A stretch of DNA of 64,000 bases, taken from the NCBI RefSeq assembly GCF_021018895.1, contig NC_079381.1:11231001-11295000 (forward strand), in the 5' to 3' direction. The notes below the pieces were generated by a model. That model was given only the letters and a program-made list of their open reading frames with translations. It had not been told where the DNA came from and searched no databases. The stretch comes from Seriola aureovittata. Lineage: Eukaryota; Chordata; Actinopteri; Carangiformes; Carangidae. Shown one piece after another: positions 15,557 to 29,361 of the stretch (positions are counted from its first letter, which is position 1; each line of letters opens with the position of its first letter). The position numbers and the translations under genes were made by a program.

Positions 15557-17300
15557 GCAATACTATAATGTGTCATTTTTCTCACTTTATAGGCATTAAT
15601 ATACTATAACATGTGTATAACTTAATATATTATGACGTATTTTGATGTTTTTAGGCCTTAATATACTATGCCATTTTTTCACTTTTTTTGCCATACTATA
15701 CTATGTTGTTTTTTCACTTTTTTTGCCATACTATACTATGTCGTTTTTTTCATTTTATAGGCATTAATATACTATGACATGTGTATACCTGACCATATTA
15801 TGTTGTTTTTAATGTCTTTATGCCAAAATAAACTATGCATTTTTTTTCGCTTTTTTTGCCATAGTATATTGTGTCGTTTTTCTTACTTTATAGGCATTAA
15901 TTTACTATGACGTGTATACATTACTATATTATAACGTTTTCTGATATTTTTATGCCTTAAAACACTATGCCATTTTTTCACTTTTTTGCCATACTATACT
16001 ATGTCGTTTTTTCACTTTTTTTGCCATCCTATACTATGTCATTTTTCTCACTTTATAGGCATTAATATACTATGACATCTGTATACATTACTACATTATG
16101 ACGTTTTCTGATATTTTTATGCCTTAAAACACTATGCCATTTTTTCACTTTTTTTGCCCTACTATACTATGTCGTTTTTTCACTTTTGTTGCCATGCTAT
16201 ACTATGTCATTTTTCTCACTTTATAGGCATTAATATACTATGACATCTGTATACATTAGTATATTATGATGTTTTCTGATATTTTTATGCCTTAATACAC
16301 TATGCCACTTTTTCATTTTTTTGCAATACTATAATGTGTCATTTTTCTCACTTTATAGGCATTAATATACTATAACATGTGTATAACTTAATATATTATG
16401 ACGTATTTTGATGTTTTTAGGCCTTAATATACTATGCCATTTTTTCACTTTTTTTGCCATACTATACTATGTCGTTTTTTTTTTCACTTTTTTTGCCATA
16501 CTATACTATGTCGTTTTTTTCATTTTATAGGCATTAATATACTATGACATGTGTATACCTGACCATATTATGTTGTTTTTAATGTCTTTATGCCAAAATA
16601 AACTATGCATTTTTTTTCGCTGTTTTTGCCATAGTATAATGTGTCGTTTTTCTTACTTTATAGGCATTAATTTACTATGACGTGTATACATTACTATATT
16701 ATAACGTTTTCTGATATTTTTATGCCTTAAAACACTATGCCATTTTTTCACTTTTTTGCCATACTATACTATGTCGTTTTTTCACTTTTTTTGCCATCCT
16801 ATACTATGTCATTTTTCTCACTTTATAGGCATTAATATACTATGACATCTGTATACATTACTACATTATGACGTTTTCTGATATTTTTATGCCTTAAAAC
16901 ACTATGCCATTTTTTCACTTTTTTTGCCCTACTAAACTATGTCGTTTTTTCACTTTTGTTGCCATGCTATACTATGTCATTTTTCTCACTTTATAGGCAT
17001 TAATATACTATGACATCTGTATACATTAGTATATTATGATGTTTTCTGATAATTTTATGCCTTAATACACTATGCCACTTTTTCATTTTTTTGCAATACT
17101 ATAATGTGTCATTTTTCTCACTTTATAGGCATTAATATACTATAACATGTGTATAACTTAATATATTATGACGTATTTTGATGTTTTTACGCCTTAATAT
17201 ACTATGCCATTTTTTCATTTTTTGACATACTATACTATGTCGTTTTTTCACTTTTTTTGCCATAGTATAATGTGTCGTTTTTCTCACTTTATAGGCATTA
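15557..17300. repeat. Higher-order repeat block, period about 765-770 bp
   Basis: The variant marker TGCAATACTATAATGTGTC occurs at 15557, 16322 and 17092, and long stretches between the occurrences match almost base for base. This differs from the 970-bp block and indicates a separate local amplification in the same array. Confidence 0.8.
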
Positions 17301-20300
17301 ATATACCATAACATGTGTATACATTACTATATTATAACGTTTTCTGATATTTTTATGCCTTAAAACACTATGCCTTTTTTTCACTGTTTTTGCCATACTA
17401 TACTATGTCATTTTTTCACTTTTTTTGCCATACTATAATGTGTCGTTTTTCTCACTTTATAGGCATTAATATACTATAACATATGTATAACTTAATATAT
17501 TATGACGTATTTTGATGTTTTTAGGCCTTAATATATTATGCCATTTTTTCACTTTTTTTGCCATACTATACTATGTCGCTTTTTTCACTTATTTGCCAAA
17601 CTATACTGGGTTGATTTTCTCACTTTATAGGCATTAATATACTATGACATGTGTATACCTGACCATATTATGTTGTTTTTAATGTCTTTATGCCAAAATG
17701 AACTATGCATTTTTTTCACTTTTTTTGCCATACTATACTATGTCGTTTTTTCACTCTTTTTGCCATGCTATACTATGTCATTTTTCTCACTTTATAGGCA
17801 TTAATATACTATGACATCTGTATACATTACTATATTATGACGTTTTCTGATATTTTTATGCCTTAAAACAATATGCCATTTTTTTACTTTTTTTGCCATA
17901 CTATACTATGTCGTTTTTTCACTTTTTTTGACATGCTATACTATGTCATTTTTCTCACTTTATAGGCATTAATATACTATGACATCTGTATACATTACTA
18001 TATTATGATGTTTTCTGATATTTTTATGCCTTAAAACACTATGCCATTTTTTTACTTTTTTTGCCATACTATACTGGGTCTTTTTTCCTACTTTTTAGGC
18101 TTTAATATACAATGACATCTGTACACATTACTATATTATGACGTTTTCTGATAATTTTATGCCTTAATACACTGTGCCATTTTTTTCATTTTTTTGCCAT
18201 ACTATACTATGTCGTTTTTTCACTCTTTTTGCCATGCTATACTATGTCATTTTTCTCACTTTATAGGCATTAATATACTATGACATCTGTATACATTACT
18301 ATATTATGACGTTTTCTGATATTTTTATGCCTTAAAACACCATGACATTTTTTCACTTTTTTTGCCATACTATACTATGTCGTTTTTTCACTTTCTTTTT
18401 GTCATACTATAATGTGTTGTTTTTCTCACTTTATAGGCATTAATATACTATAACATGTGTATAACTTAATATATTATGACGTATTTTGATGTTTTTAGGC
18501 CTTAATATACTATGCCATTTTTTCACTTTTTTTGCCATACTATACTATGTTGTTTTTTCACTTTTTTTGCCATACTATACTATGTCGTTTTTTTCATTTT
18601 ATAGGCATTAATATACTATGACATGTGTATACCTGACCATATTATGTTGTTTTTAATTTCTTTATGCCAAAATAAACTATGATTTTTTTTCACTTTTTTT
18701 GCCATAGTATAATGTGTCGTTTTTCTTACTTTATAGGCATTAATTTACTATGACGTGTATACATTACTATATTATAACGTTTTCTGATATTTTTATGCCT
18801 TAAAACACTATGTCGTTTTTTCACTTTTTTTGCCGTGCCATACTATGTCATTTTTTTCACTTTATAGGCATTAATATACTATGACATCTGTATACATTAC
18901 TATATTATAACGTTTTCTGATATTTTTATGCCTTAAAACACTATGCCATTTTTTCACTGTTTTCGCCATACTATACTATGTCGTTTTTTCACTTTTTTTG
19001 CCATACTATAATGTGTCGTTTTTCTCACTTTATAGGCATTAATTTACTATGACATCTGTATACATTACTATATTATAACGTTTTCTGATATTTTTATGCC
19101 TTAAAACGCTATGCCATTTTTTCACTTTTTTTGCCATACTATACTGGGTATTTTTTCTTACTTTTTAGGCTTTAATATACAATGACATCTGTACACATTA
19201 CTATATTATGACATTTTATGATATTTTTATGCTTTAATACACTATGCCATTTTTTCATTTTTTGCCATACTATACTATGTCGTTTTTTCACTTTTTTTTG
19301 CCATGCTATACTATGTCATTTTTCTCACTTTATAGGCATTAATATACTATGACATGTGTATAACTTAATATATTATGACGTATTTTGATGTTTTTATACC
19401 TTAATATACTATGCCATTTTTCACTTTTTTTGCCATATTATACTATGTTGTTTTTTCCCTTTTTTTGCCATACTATACTATGTCGTTTTTTTCACTTATT
19501 TGCTGAACTATACTGGGTTGTTTTTCTCACTTTATAGGCATTAATATACTATGACATGTGTATACCTGACCATATTATGTTGTTTTTAATGTCTTTATTC
19601 CAAAATAAACTATGCCATTTTTTCACTTTTTTTGCCATACTATACTGGGTCTTTTTTCTTGCTTTTTAGGCTTTAATATACAATGACATCTGTACACATT
19701 ACTATATTATGACGTTTTATGATATTTTTATGCTTTAATACACTATGCCATTTTTTCACTTTTTTTGCCATACTATACTATGTCGTTTTTGACTTTTTTT
19801 GCCATACTATACTATGTCGTTTTTTTCATTTTATAGGCATTAATATACTATGACATGTGTATACCTGACCATATTATGTTGTTTTTAATGTCTTTATGCC
19901 AAAATAAACTATGATTTTTTTTTCGCTTTTTTTGCCATACTATACTATGTTGTTTTTTCACTTTTTTTGCCATACTATACTATGTCGTTTTTTTCATTTT
20001 ATAGGCATTAATATACTATGACATGTGTATACCTGACCATATTATGTTGTTTTTAATGTCTTTATGCCAAAATAAACTATGATTTTTTTTCACTTTTTTT
20101 GCCATAGTATAATGTGTCGTTTTTCTTACTTTATAGGCATTAGTTTACTATGACGTGTATACATTACTATATTATAACGTTTTCTGATATTTTTATGCCT
20201 TAAAACACTATGTCGTTTTTTCACTTTTTTTGCCGTGCCATACTATGTCATTTTTTTCACTTTATAGGCATTAATTTACTATGACATCTGTATACATTAC

Positions 20301-23300
20301 TATATTATAACGTTTTCTGATATTTTTATGCCTTAAAACACTATGCCATTTTTTCACTGTTTTCGCCATACTATACTATGTCGTTTTTTCCCTTTTTTTG
20401 CCATACTATAATGTGTCGTTTTTCTCACTTTATAGGCATTAATTTACTATGACATCTGTATACATTACTATATTATAACGTTTTCTGATATTTTTATGCC
20501 TTAAAACGCTATGCCATTTTTTCACTTTTTTTGCCAAACTATACTGGGTCTTTTTTCTTACTTTTTAGGCTTTAATATACAATGACATCTGTACACATTA
20601 CTATATTATGACGTTTTATGATATTTTTATGCTTTAATACACTATGCCATTTTTTCATTTTTTGCCATACTATACTATGTCGTTTTTTCACTTTTTTTGC
20701 CGTGCCATACTATGTCATTTTTTTCACTTTATAGGCATTAATATACTATGACATCTGTATACATTACTATATTATGACGTTTTCTGATATTTTTATGCCT
20801 TAAAACACTATGCCATTTTTTCACTTTTTTTGCCATACTATACTATGTCGTTTTTTCACTTTTTTTGACATGCTATACTATGTCATTTTTCTCACTTTAT
20901 AGGTATTAATATACTATAACATGTGTATAACTTAATATATTATGACGTATTTTGATGTTTTTAGGCCTTAATATACTATGCCATTTTTTCACTTTTTTTG
21001 CCATACTATACTGGGTATTTTTTCTTACTTTTTAGGCTTTAATATACAATGACATCTGTACACATTACTATATTATGACGTTTTATGATATTTTTATGCT
21101 TTAATACACTATGCCATTTTTTCATTTTTTGCCATACTATACTATGTCGTTTTTTCACTTTTTTTATGCCATGCTATACTATGTCATTTTTCTCACTTTA
21201 TAGGCATTAATATACTATGACATGTGTATAACTTAATATATTATGACGTATTTTGATGTTTTTATACCTTAATATACTATGCCATTTTTCACTTTTTTTG
21301 CCATATTATACTATGTTGTTTTTTCACTTTTTTTGCCATACTATACTATGTCGTTTTTTTCACTTATTTGCTGAACTATACTGGGTTGTTTTTCTCACTT
21401 TATAGGCATTAATATACTATGACATGTGTATACCTGACCATATTATGTTGTTTTTAATGTCTTTATTCCAAAATAAACTATGCCATTTTTTCACTTTTTT
21501 TGCCATACTATACTGGGTCTTTTTTCTTGCTTTTTAGGCTTTAATATACAATGACATCTGTACACATTACTATATTATGACGTTTTATGATATTTTTTAT
21601 GCTTTAATACACTATGCCATTTTTTCATTTTTTTACCATACTATACTATGTCGTTTTTTCACTTTTTTTTGCCATGCTATACTATGTTATTTTTCTCACT
21701 TTATAGGCATTAATATACTATGACATCTTTGTACGTTACTATATTATGACGTTTTCTGATATTTTTATGCCCTAATATACTATGCGATTTTTTCTTTTTT
21801 CTTTTGCCATACTATACTATGTCGTTTTTCACTTTTTTTGCCATACTATAATGTGTCGTTTTTCTCACTTTATAGGCATTAATATACCATGACATGTATA
21901 TACATTACTATATTATAACGTTTTCTGATATTTTTATGCCTTAAAACACTATGCCATTTTTTTACTTTTTTTGCCATACTACACTATGTCTTTTTTTTCA
22001 CTTTTTTTGCCATACTATGATGTGTCATTTTCCTCACTTTATAGGCATTAATATACTATAACATTTGTATAACTTAATATATTATGACGTTTTTTGATGT
22101 TTTTAGGCCTTAATATACTATGCCATTTTTTCATTTTTTTGCCATACTATAATGTGTCGTTTTTCTCTCTTTATAGGCATTAATATACTATGACATGTGT
22201 ATACATTACTATATTATAACGTTTTCTGATATTTTTATGCCTTAAAACACTTTGCCATTTTTTCACTTTTTTTGCCATACTATACCATGCCGTTTTTTCA
22301 CTTTTTTTGCCATACTATGATGTGTCATTTTCCTCACTTTATAGGCATTAATATACTATAACATTTGTATAACTTAATATATTATGACGTTTTTTGATGT
22401 TTTTAGGCCTTAATATACTATGCCATTTTTTCATTTTTTTGCCATACTATAATGTGTCGTTTTTCCTCTTTATAGGCATTAATATACTATGACATGTGTA
22501 TACATTACTATATTATAACGTTTTCTGATATTTTTATGCCTTAAAACACTATGCCATTTTTTCACTTTTTTTGCCATACTATACTATGTCGTTTTTCTCA
22601 CTTTATAGGCATTAATATACTATGACATCTGCATACATTACAATATTATGATGTTTTCTGATATTTTTACACTTTAAAACACTATGCGATTTTTTCTTTT
22701 TTTTTTGCCACACTATACTATGTCGTTTTTCTCACTTTATAGGTATTAATGTACTATATCATGTGTATAACTTAACACATTATCACCTTTTTTGATGTTT
22801 TTATGCCCTAATATACTATGTGATTTTTTCCTTTTTCTTTGCCATACTATACGATTCGTTTTTTCACTTTTTTTGCCATACTATAATGTGTCGTTTTTCT
22901 CACTTTATAGGCATTAATATACTATGACATCTGCATACATTACAATATTATGACGTTTTCTGATATTTTTATGCTTTAAAACATTATGCCATTTTTTCAC
23001 TTTTTTTTGCCACGCTATACTATGTCGTTTTTCTCACTTTATAGGCATTAATACACCATGACATGTCTATACATTACAATATTTTAACGTTTTCTGATAT
23101 TTTTATACCTTAAAACACTATGCCATTTTTTCACTTTTTTTGCCATACTATACTATGTCGTTTTTTCACTTTTTTTGCCATGCTATACTATGTCATTTTT
23201 CTCACTTTATAGGCATTAATATACTATGACATCTGCATACATTACAATATTATGACGTTTTCTGATATTTTTATGCCTTAAAACACTATGCCATTTTTTC

Positions 23301-25066
23301 ATTTTTTTGCCATACTATACTATGTCGTTTTTTTCACTTTTTTTGCCATGCTATACTATGTCGTTTTTTCACTTTTTTTGCCATGCTATACTATGTCATT
23401 TTTCTCACTTTATAGGCATTAATATACTATGACATCTGCATACATTACAATATTATGACGTTTTCTGATATTTTTATGCCTTAAAACACTATGCCATTTT
23501 TTCATTTTTTTGCCATACTATACTATGTCGTTTTTTTCACTTTTTTTGCCATACTAAAATGTGTCGTTTTTTTCATTTTTTTGCCATACTATAATGTGTC
23601 CTTTTTATCACTTTATAGGCATTAATATACTATGACATCTATATACATTACTATATTATAACGTTTTCTGATATTTTTATGCCTTAAAACACTATGCCAT
23701 TTTTTCATTTTTTTGCTATACTATACCATGTCATTTTTCTCACTTTATAGGCATTAATATACTCTGACATCTGTATACATTAGTATATTATGACTTTTTC
23801 TGATATTTTTATACCTTAAAACACTATGCCTTTTTTTCACTTTTTTTCCCATACTATACTATGTCGTTTTTTTCACTTTTTTTGCCATGCTATGTCATTT
23901 TTCTCACTTTATAAGCATTAATTTACTATGACATCTGTATACATAACTATATTATAACGTTTTCTGATATTTTTATGCTTTAAAACACTATGCCATTTTA
24001 TCACTTTTTTTTGCCATACTATAATGTGTCATTTTTCTCACTTTATAGGCATTAATATACTATGACATCTGTATAAATTACTACTTTATAATGTTTTCTG
24101 ATATTTTTATGGCTTAAAACACTTAACTTCTTTTGACATTCTATAATGGGTTATTTTTTTCACATATAGGCAATAATATATTGTGATATGTGTATACCTG
24201 ACCATATATTTATGTTTTTTAATGTTTTTATTACTTAATATACCATGCCATTTTTTATACTATACATTAATATACAATGACATCTGTATACATTACTATA
24301 TTATGACATTTTTTTATATTTTTATGCCTTAATATACATACCATTTTAAAAATTTTTTGCCATACTATACTATGTTGTTCTCTCTCTTTTTTTTGCCTTA
24401 CTATAATGTGTTGTTTTTCTCACTTTATAGGCAATAATATTCTATAACATGTGTATAACCTACCATATTATGACGTTTTTTAAAAGTTTTTATGCCTTAA
24501 AATACTATGCAATTTTTAATTTTTTTCCACATGTCGTTTTTTCACTTTTTTTTCCATACTATACTATGTCATTTTCTTAACTTTTTAGGCTTTAATATAC
24601 AATGACATCTGTATACATTACCGTATTATGACGTTTTCTGATATTTTTACGCCTCAAAGCACTATGCCATTTTTAAATTTTTTTCCCATACTATACTATG
24701 TTGTTTTTTTTCACTCTTTTAAGCCTTAATATACTATGACATCTCATGCCTTGGTATACTGTGACGTTTTTATGACTTGTTATGCCATAATATACTTTAA
24801 CATTTCATGCCTTAATATACTATGACCTTTTCATGCCTTATTATAATTATACTATTTGTACCGACTTTTTAATGCCTCATTATAAAATGACTTTTTGTGC
24901 CTTACTATCATATTACTTCTCATGCTTTAACCACACTATGATGTTTTCATTTCATACTAAACGATGACATTATTATGCCTTACTATAGTGTCACTTTTTT
25001 TATGACTTTTTATTCCTCAATGTACTATGAAGTATTTATGACTTACTATAATATGACTTTTCATGC

Positions 25067-25754
25067 TGTGATGGGTGCAACACATCTTAACAAGCATTGC
25101 TATTTCTTTCAACATTTAACATAAACATTTCAAGGAATGACAGTACACAAAGTCTTTTCATACAGCGCACACTTTATTGGTTTGGCAGTTTTTTTCAAAA
25201 ATTAAACTGATTGCACACATTTCCATTATCATTCTGTCCTTTAGCTTTACCTTCTTTCTTTGCATGGATCCGGCAAGACCTCTGCTGACAAAAAGAAAGC
25301 GGCGCTGAAAAAGAAGACTATTTATATGCTGCCAAGCAGGAAGTGGAGGCGTCAAACTGCTTCGACCGGGGGGGGATTATTCTTTTTTGATAGTTAGTTA
25401 CTTTTTTAGTAGTTTGATTTAAATATTTTTTAGTGTAAAGTTTAATCTTTAGATACAGTCAGTTGTTTATTCCTGCCCCGTTTTGTGTCTGTCAAGGCTA
25501 GCTTTTGTCTATATAAACCTCCCTTGTGTCTCATTTGGTAAGTCAGTTTTGATGAGTTCATTATAGTTTGTTGTATGTTTAGTTGACCTCGGTTTAAGTT
25601 AAATAGCCCTACAGTTTTGAAATTATTTTATCTAGTTTCTAATTTTTGTGTATTGAGAATATGTTTGTTAAATTTAAGTTAATTGTAATTAAATACTTAT
25701 TATTTTTGTTTTACACCCCTGTTTTTTTTAGCCTTTCTTCTCTGGTCCCTGACA
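25067..25754. mobile_element. Candidate solo LTR inserted in the array
   Basis: This 688-bp stretch has no array motif. It starts with TG (TGTGATGGG) and ends with CA (CCCTGACA). The flanks are CATGC and TATGC, 4 of 5 bases matching, so a target-site duplication is possible but weak because the array itself often contains ATGC. A TATA-like CTATATAAACC lies near 25510. There is no internal retroelement coding sequence. It could also be unrelated unique sequence between two blocks of decayed repeat. Confidence 0.4.
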
Positions 25755-26690
25755 TATGCTTTACTATACTATGACTTTTTAATGCCTTACTTACTATCAC
25801 GTTTGTATGCCTTATTATACTATGATTTTTTTTGCCTTACTATACTAAGATTTTTTTAGGACTTTTTATGCATTACTATACTATGACCTTTTTATGACTG
25901 TTTACACCTTACTATACTTTGATGTTTATTGGCGTTTTATGCCTTACTATATTGTGACATTTTTATGACTTTTTATGTCTTATTATTCTATGGCGTTTTA
26001 TGCCCTACTATAATATTAAGACTTTATGACTTTTTATGCATTATTATACTTTGATGTTTTTATGACTTTTTATGCCTTACTGTACAATTACTTTTTATGC
26101 CTTGTTATAAGTGAGGTTTTATGCCATAATATACTATTACATTTTTATGAGGTTTTATGCCTTCTTATACTGTGACTCTTTTTGCCTTACTATACTACAT
26201 CTTATCATTCCTTACTATACTTTATTTTCATGGCTTGCTACAGTATATTACTACATTTTTATGCCTTACTATAGTATGATGGTTTTTTTCCTTACTATAC
26301 TGTGACATTTTTATGCCTTACTATACCCTGACTTTTTATGCCTTATTATACAATGACGTTTTCATGCCTTACTACATTATGACTGTTTTTATGCCTTACT
26401 ATACAATGACTTTTCATGCCTTATTATACTATGATTTTTTTATGCCTTATTATACTCTGACATTTTTATGACTCACTATACTATGATTTTCTTTATGCCC
26501 TTACCATACCATGACTTTTTATGTCATATTATACTATGATGTTTTCATGCAATTATTATGCTATGGTGTTTTTTTTAATTTTTAATGACTTACTATTCTG
26601 TTATTTACGCTTTACTATAATATGACTTTTCTATATTCATTTTGATGCCTTACTATACTATGAGTAATGACACATATATGACATACAGTA
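25755..26690. repeat. Degenerate distal part of the tandem array
   Basis: Diverged units of the GCCTTACTATACTATGAC followed by TTTTTATG type continue for about 0.9 kb beyond the insertion. Similar diverged units are seen at 3080-3400 and 24100-25066. Decayed edges around a homogeneous core are typical of tandem arrays maintained by unequal exchange. Confidence 0.85.
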
Positions 26691-27195
26691 TATGTCTTTA
26701 TATGAAGAGTGATCTTAATATATGTGTCACCTATAAGAGGATATAGTATTATGACATACATAAACATATCCTATGAATATATGAAGATACAGCATATATG
26801 AAACACTCATATGAAAAATGCAACTTTATTCAAACAACATGCTTAAAAAATTTCCATATGTTTGTATATGATTTTCTCAATAATTTTCTTTAACATTCAA
26901 ACATGCACGTCTATTTTTTTATTTACATATGTAATATGAACATATACTGACAAGCTTTGGGATGGATATATAATTATGTAACATATATCTATAATATAAA
27001 CAGGCACACTAAAATACATGTTTCTATTAGCTAGACATACAGTATATGTAAATATATGAAATTTTTCCAACACAGGTTTCACATATAATAACACATATAC
27101 ATATAAGGCTATACTTTATATACAAATATGATTTTACTTAATTTGTACATATGTAACATATATGGAAATTCAATACATGTACATATATTACATTT
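26691..27195. repeat. AT-rich, CATATATG/ACATATAT-rich stretch
   Basis: About 500 bp dense in short self-complementary words (CATATG, ACATATAT, ACATACAGTATATGT). It may be a decayed palindromic DNA element or simple AT-rich sequence. No coding capacity is visible. Confidence 0.4.
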
Positions 27196-28500
27196 GCATA
27201 CGGGCATTCCTCAATGTAAGTTCAGATCATGTTAATAAACCATTTGTTTGATGCCATAAAAAAGCCAATCTCTTTGTTTTGGAGGTGTGGTGGGGTTGTT
27301 GCATCCCTGCCAATGTTGAGTCCAAACCCACACCATTGACTTGAACACAGAATTAAAGACACGCAGAAAAACATTTATGACAACACACTGACTGAATATG
27401 AACACAGACATATAAACACATCATGATATGATTCATAAACCCTGCTCACCCCAACAGCACTGCACAGTCCCTGAAAAAAAACCAAAAAAACACCATGGAG
27501 GTAGATAAATGATAATGCAGAGCTCAGCACCTTTGGTGAGTACGTGAGGTGCATATATACACACCACACACACAAAGGGAAGAAAGGAGCTTCATTCGTT
27601 GCTGCTTCTATTAGGTGGCTGAATTATTGCCTCCTCCTATCCTGTCCTCCATCCTTCTTTTAAAACAATAAAACTTCTCCACAGGTGGAAAACTACTAAT
27701 TACAAGCAGCTTTTTTCACGTGCTTCAAAAGTGCTTCTAAAACATTCTCCATTTCTTAAAGGAGATTCTGGATAATGTAAACTATCACTTACTAGTATGG
27801 AAAACATTATAACAGGTGCATAAGTTGTAACTTAAAGCTTTGTTCATCATTGATGAATGCTTTATAGATATATAATTTGCCATTTATTAATGTCTGGGTT
27901 TCCAGGTTTTCACAGTGAGAAAGCTATGATTCTTTATTTATAATTAAGTATTCATTTAAGATAATGAGTTATTAAATGGTCATGTGTTATAGTCTGCAGT
28001 TTTTAATGTTACTAAGCGGCTAATCAGTGGATTTAGAAATGGCCTGCTGGATGGGTCCTCGCGATGACTAAAAGCAAAAGGGTCAGTACATTTTTCTGCT
28101 GGAGGATGAACAGCTGCCAAATTGACTGTCTTTATTCATTTTTTTTTATTACCATTACATAAAGTATTGGTAATTTATTTAACTTTAACTTAAACTTCAA
28201 GTCTCAGATGCATGAACGGATAAAACAGATAATTTTGTTTTGGTTTTTTCTTCAGCTCATAACATTTTATATTTCAGGTATTCCTCAAAAATTTTGTTTT
28301 TAAAAAAAATATTTTATACCTCTTTAAGATTTAAATTAAGACCCCTCTGCATTTCCTATGGAAATTTATCTTTAAGAAATCTTTAAGAAAATGGAATAGT
28401 ATTTTGGTCCACATATTACAACTCAGCTAAATTACTTTACATGACAAGGCTTGATACATGTAAGTGTTACAATGTCTGTATTTTTTACCTCAGAAAAACT
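27196..28500. other. Non-coding DNA, nothing recognised
   Basis: AT-rich intergenic sequence. No exon, RNA gene or clear repeat was recognised. Confidence 0.45.
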
Positions 28501-28513
28501 GATATCATATGTT

Positions 28514-28633
28514 GTCAGTTGGGCTGAGATCTGGTGACTGTGACGTTCATAACATATAATTCACATCATTATCATCCTCTCCAAACCATTCAGTGACCCC
28601 TAGTACCCTATGGATGGGGATATTCTCATCCTG
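28514..28633 (-). pseudogene. Tc1/mariner-like transposase fossil
   Basis: On the minus strand this reads QDENIPIHRVLGVTEWFGED, then DNDVNYML, a TGA stop, then TSQSPDLSPTD. The QD-N-PIHR and SQSPDL-P blocks resemble the catalytic-domain region of Tc1/mariner transposases (typically QDNAPIH and WPSQSPDLNPIE). The TGA stands where the family has Trp before the P/T-SQSPDL motif, a TGG-to-TGA change. Only this short core is recognisable, so it is a dead fragment. Confidence 0.75.
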
Positions 28634-29320
28634 TTTCACTCATTTTAAGGTTTTTCCTTAATTTTGTCGCTCGTCTGTATGTACCTTGTTAGCTAAGTTG
28701 CATAACTTAGAGAGATAGACTCTAACATTTTGATACTGAGGTTGACAAATATCAGTACATACTTTTAATGCCAGTGTGGAATTCAAATATTTTTTAACTA
28801 AATTATGAAGATAGCATACATTTATTTTCAACAAAACTATAATTCTATGAGTCATTTTTGGCGGACTCATGGAGTATAGGTTCTAATGACCTAGGCATCT
28901 AAGGTTTAATAAAGCGACTGCTAGTTACTTAGAAAGTCTTTGTTAAGTATTCCCTAATAGAAGGTGTTAACGTTATGCTATCCTATTCATAGTTTAAGTT
29001 CAACTTGTACTTTCACTCAACTAACAAACAACTTTTACTTGAGTAATATTTGAGTGAGTTTGGTTTCCCTGTCTTCTTTCCAAACCTGAAATTCTTTGCA
29101 AATTTAGGCTGTTTTTGGAGAAAATGTCTGTTCAGATCTGAGACTTACTGAAAGACCCAGATGACACAGCTGGGATTTAGGGGAGGGGGCTTATGGGGTC
29201 TTTAAATGTTGGGCGGCTGCCAATTGGTAGGCCATGTAATCAGACTTGAACTTGAAGAAGGAAAGAAAGTGATGTCCAACACAAGATGAACGAGAGAGAG
29301 TAATGTGTGTCTTTGTGTAC

Positions 29321-29361
29321 GTGTGTGTGTGCGCGCGCGCGTGCGTGTGTGTGTGTGTGTG
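29321..29361. repeat. (TG)n-(CG)5-(TG)n alternating tract
   Basis: Unbroken alternating purine-pyrimidine sequence with a central GCGCGCGCGC core, a strong Z-DNA candidate. Confidence 0.9.

Larger units (their letters stand above)
3080..25066. repeat. Giant AT-rich tandem array, 168-bp core unit
   Basis: About 22 kb of one tandem family. A typical unit reads from CATTAATTTACTATGACATC through GTATACATTACTATATTAT, CGTTTTCTGATATTTTTATG and CCTTAAAACACTATGCCATT to TTTTTCTCACTTTATAGG. I counted 168 bp, and the next unit begins exactly 168 bp on (9671 to 9839). Inside it are about 34-bp sub-repeats of the type GCCATACTATACTATGTCG followed by TTTTTTCACTTTTTTT. Copies near the middle are almost identical; those before about 3400 and after about 24100 are degenerate. 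There is no transposase, terminal repeat or conserved reading frame. The recurring 77-codon open frames exist because 168 is divisible by 3. I do not know a named satellite that matches. Confidence 0.97.

Noticed and set aside
3080..25066. CRISPR-like array
   Set aside because: Repeats are contiguous without unique spacers, unit sizes vary, and the context is a vertebrate genome.
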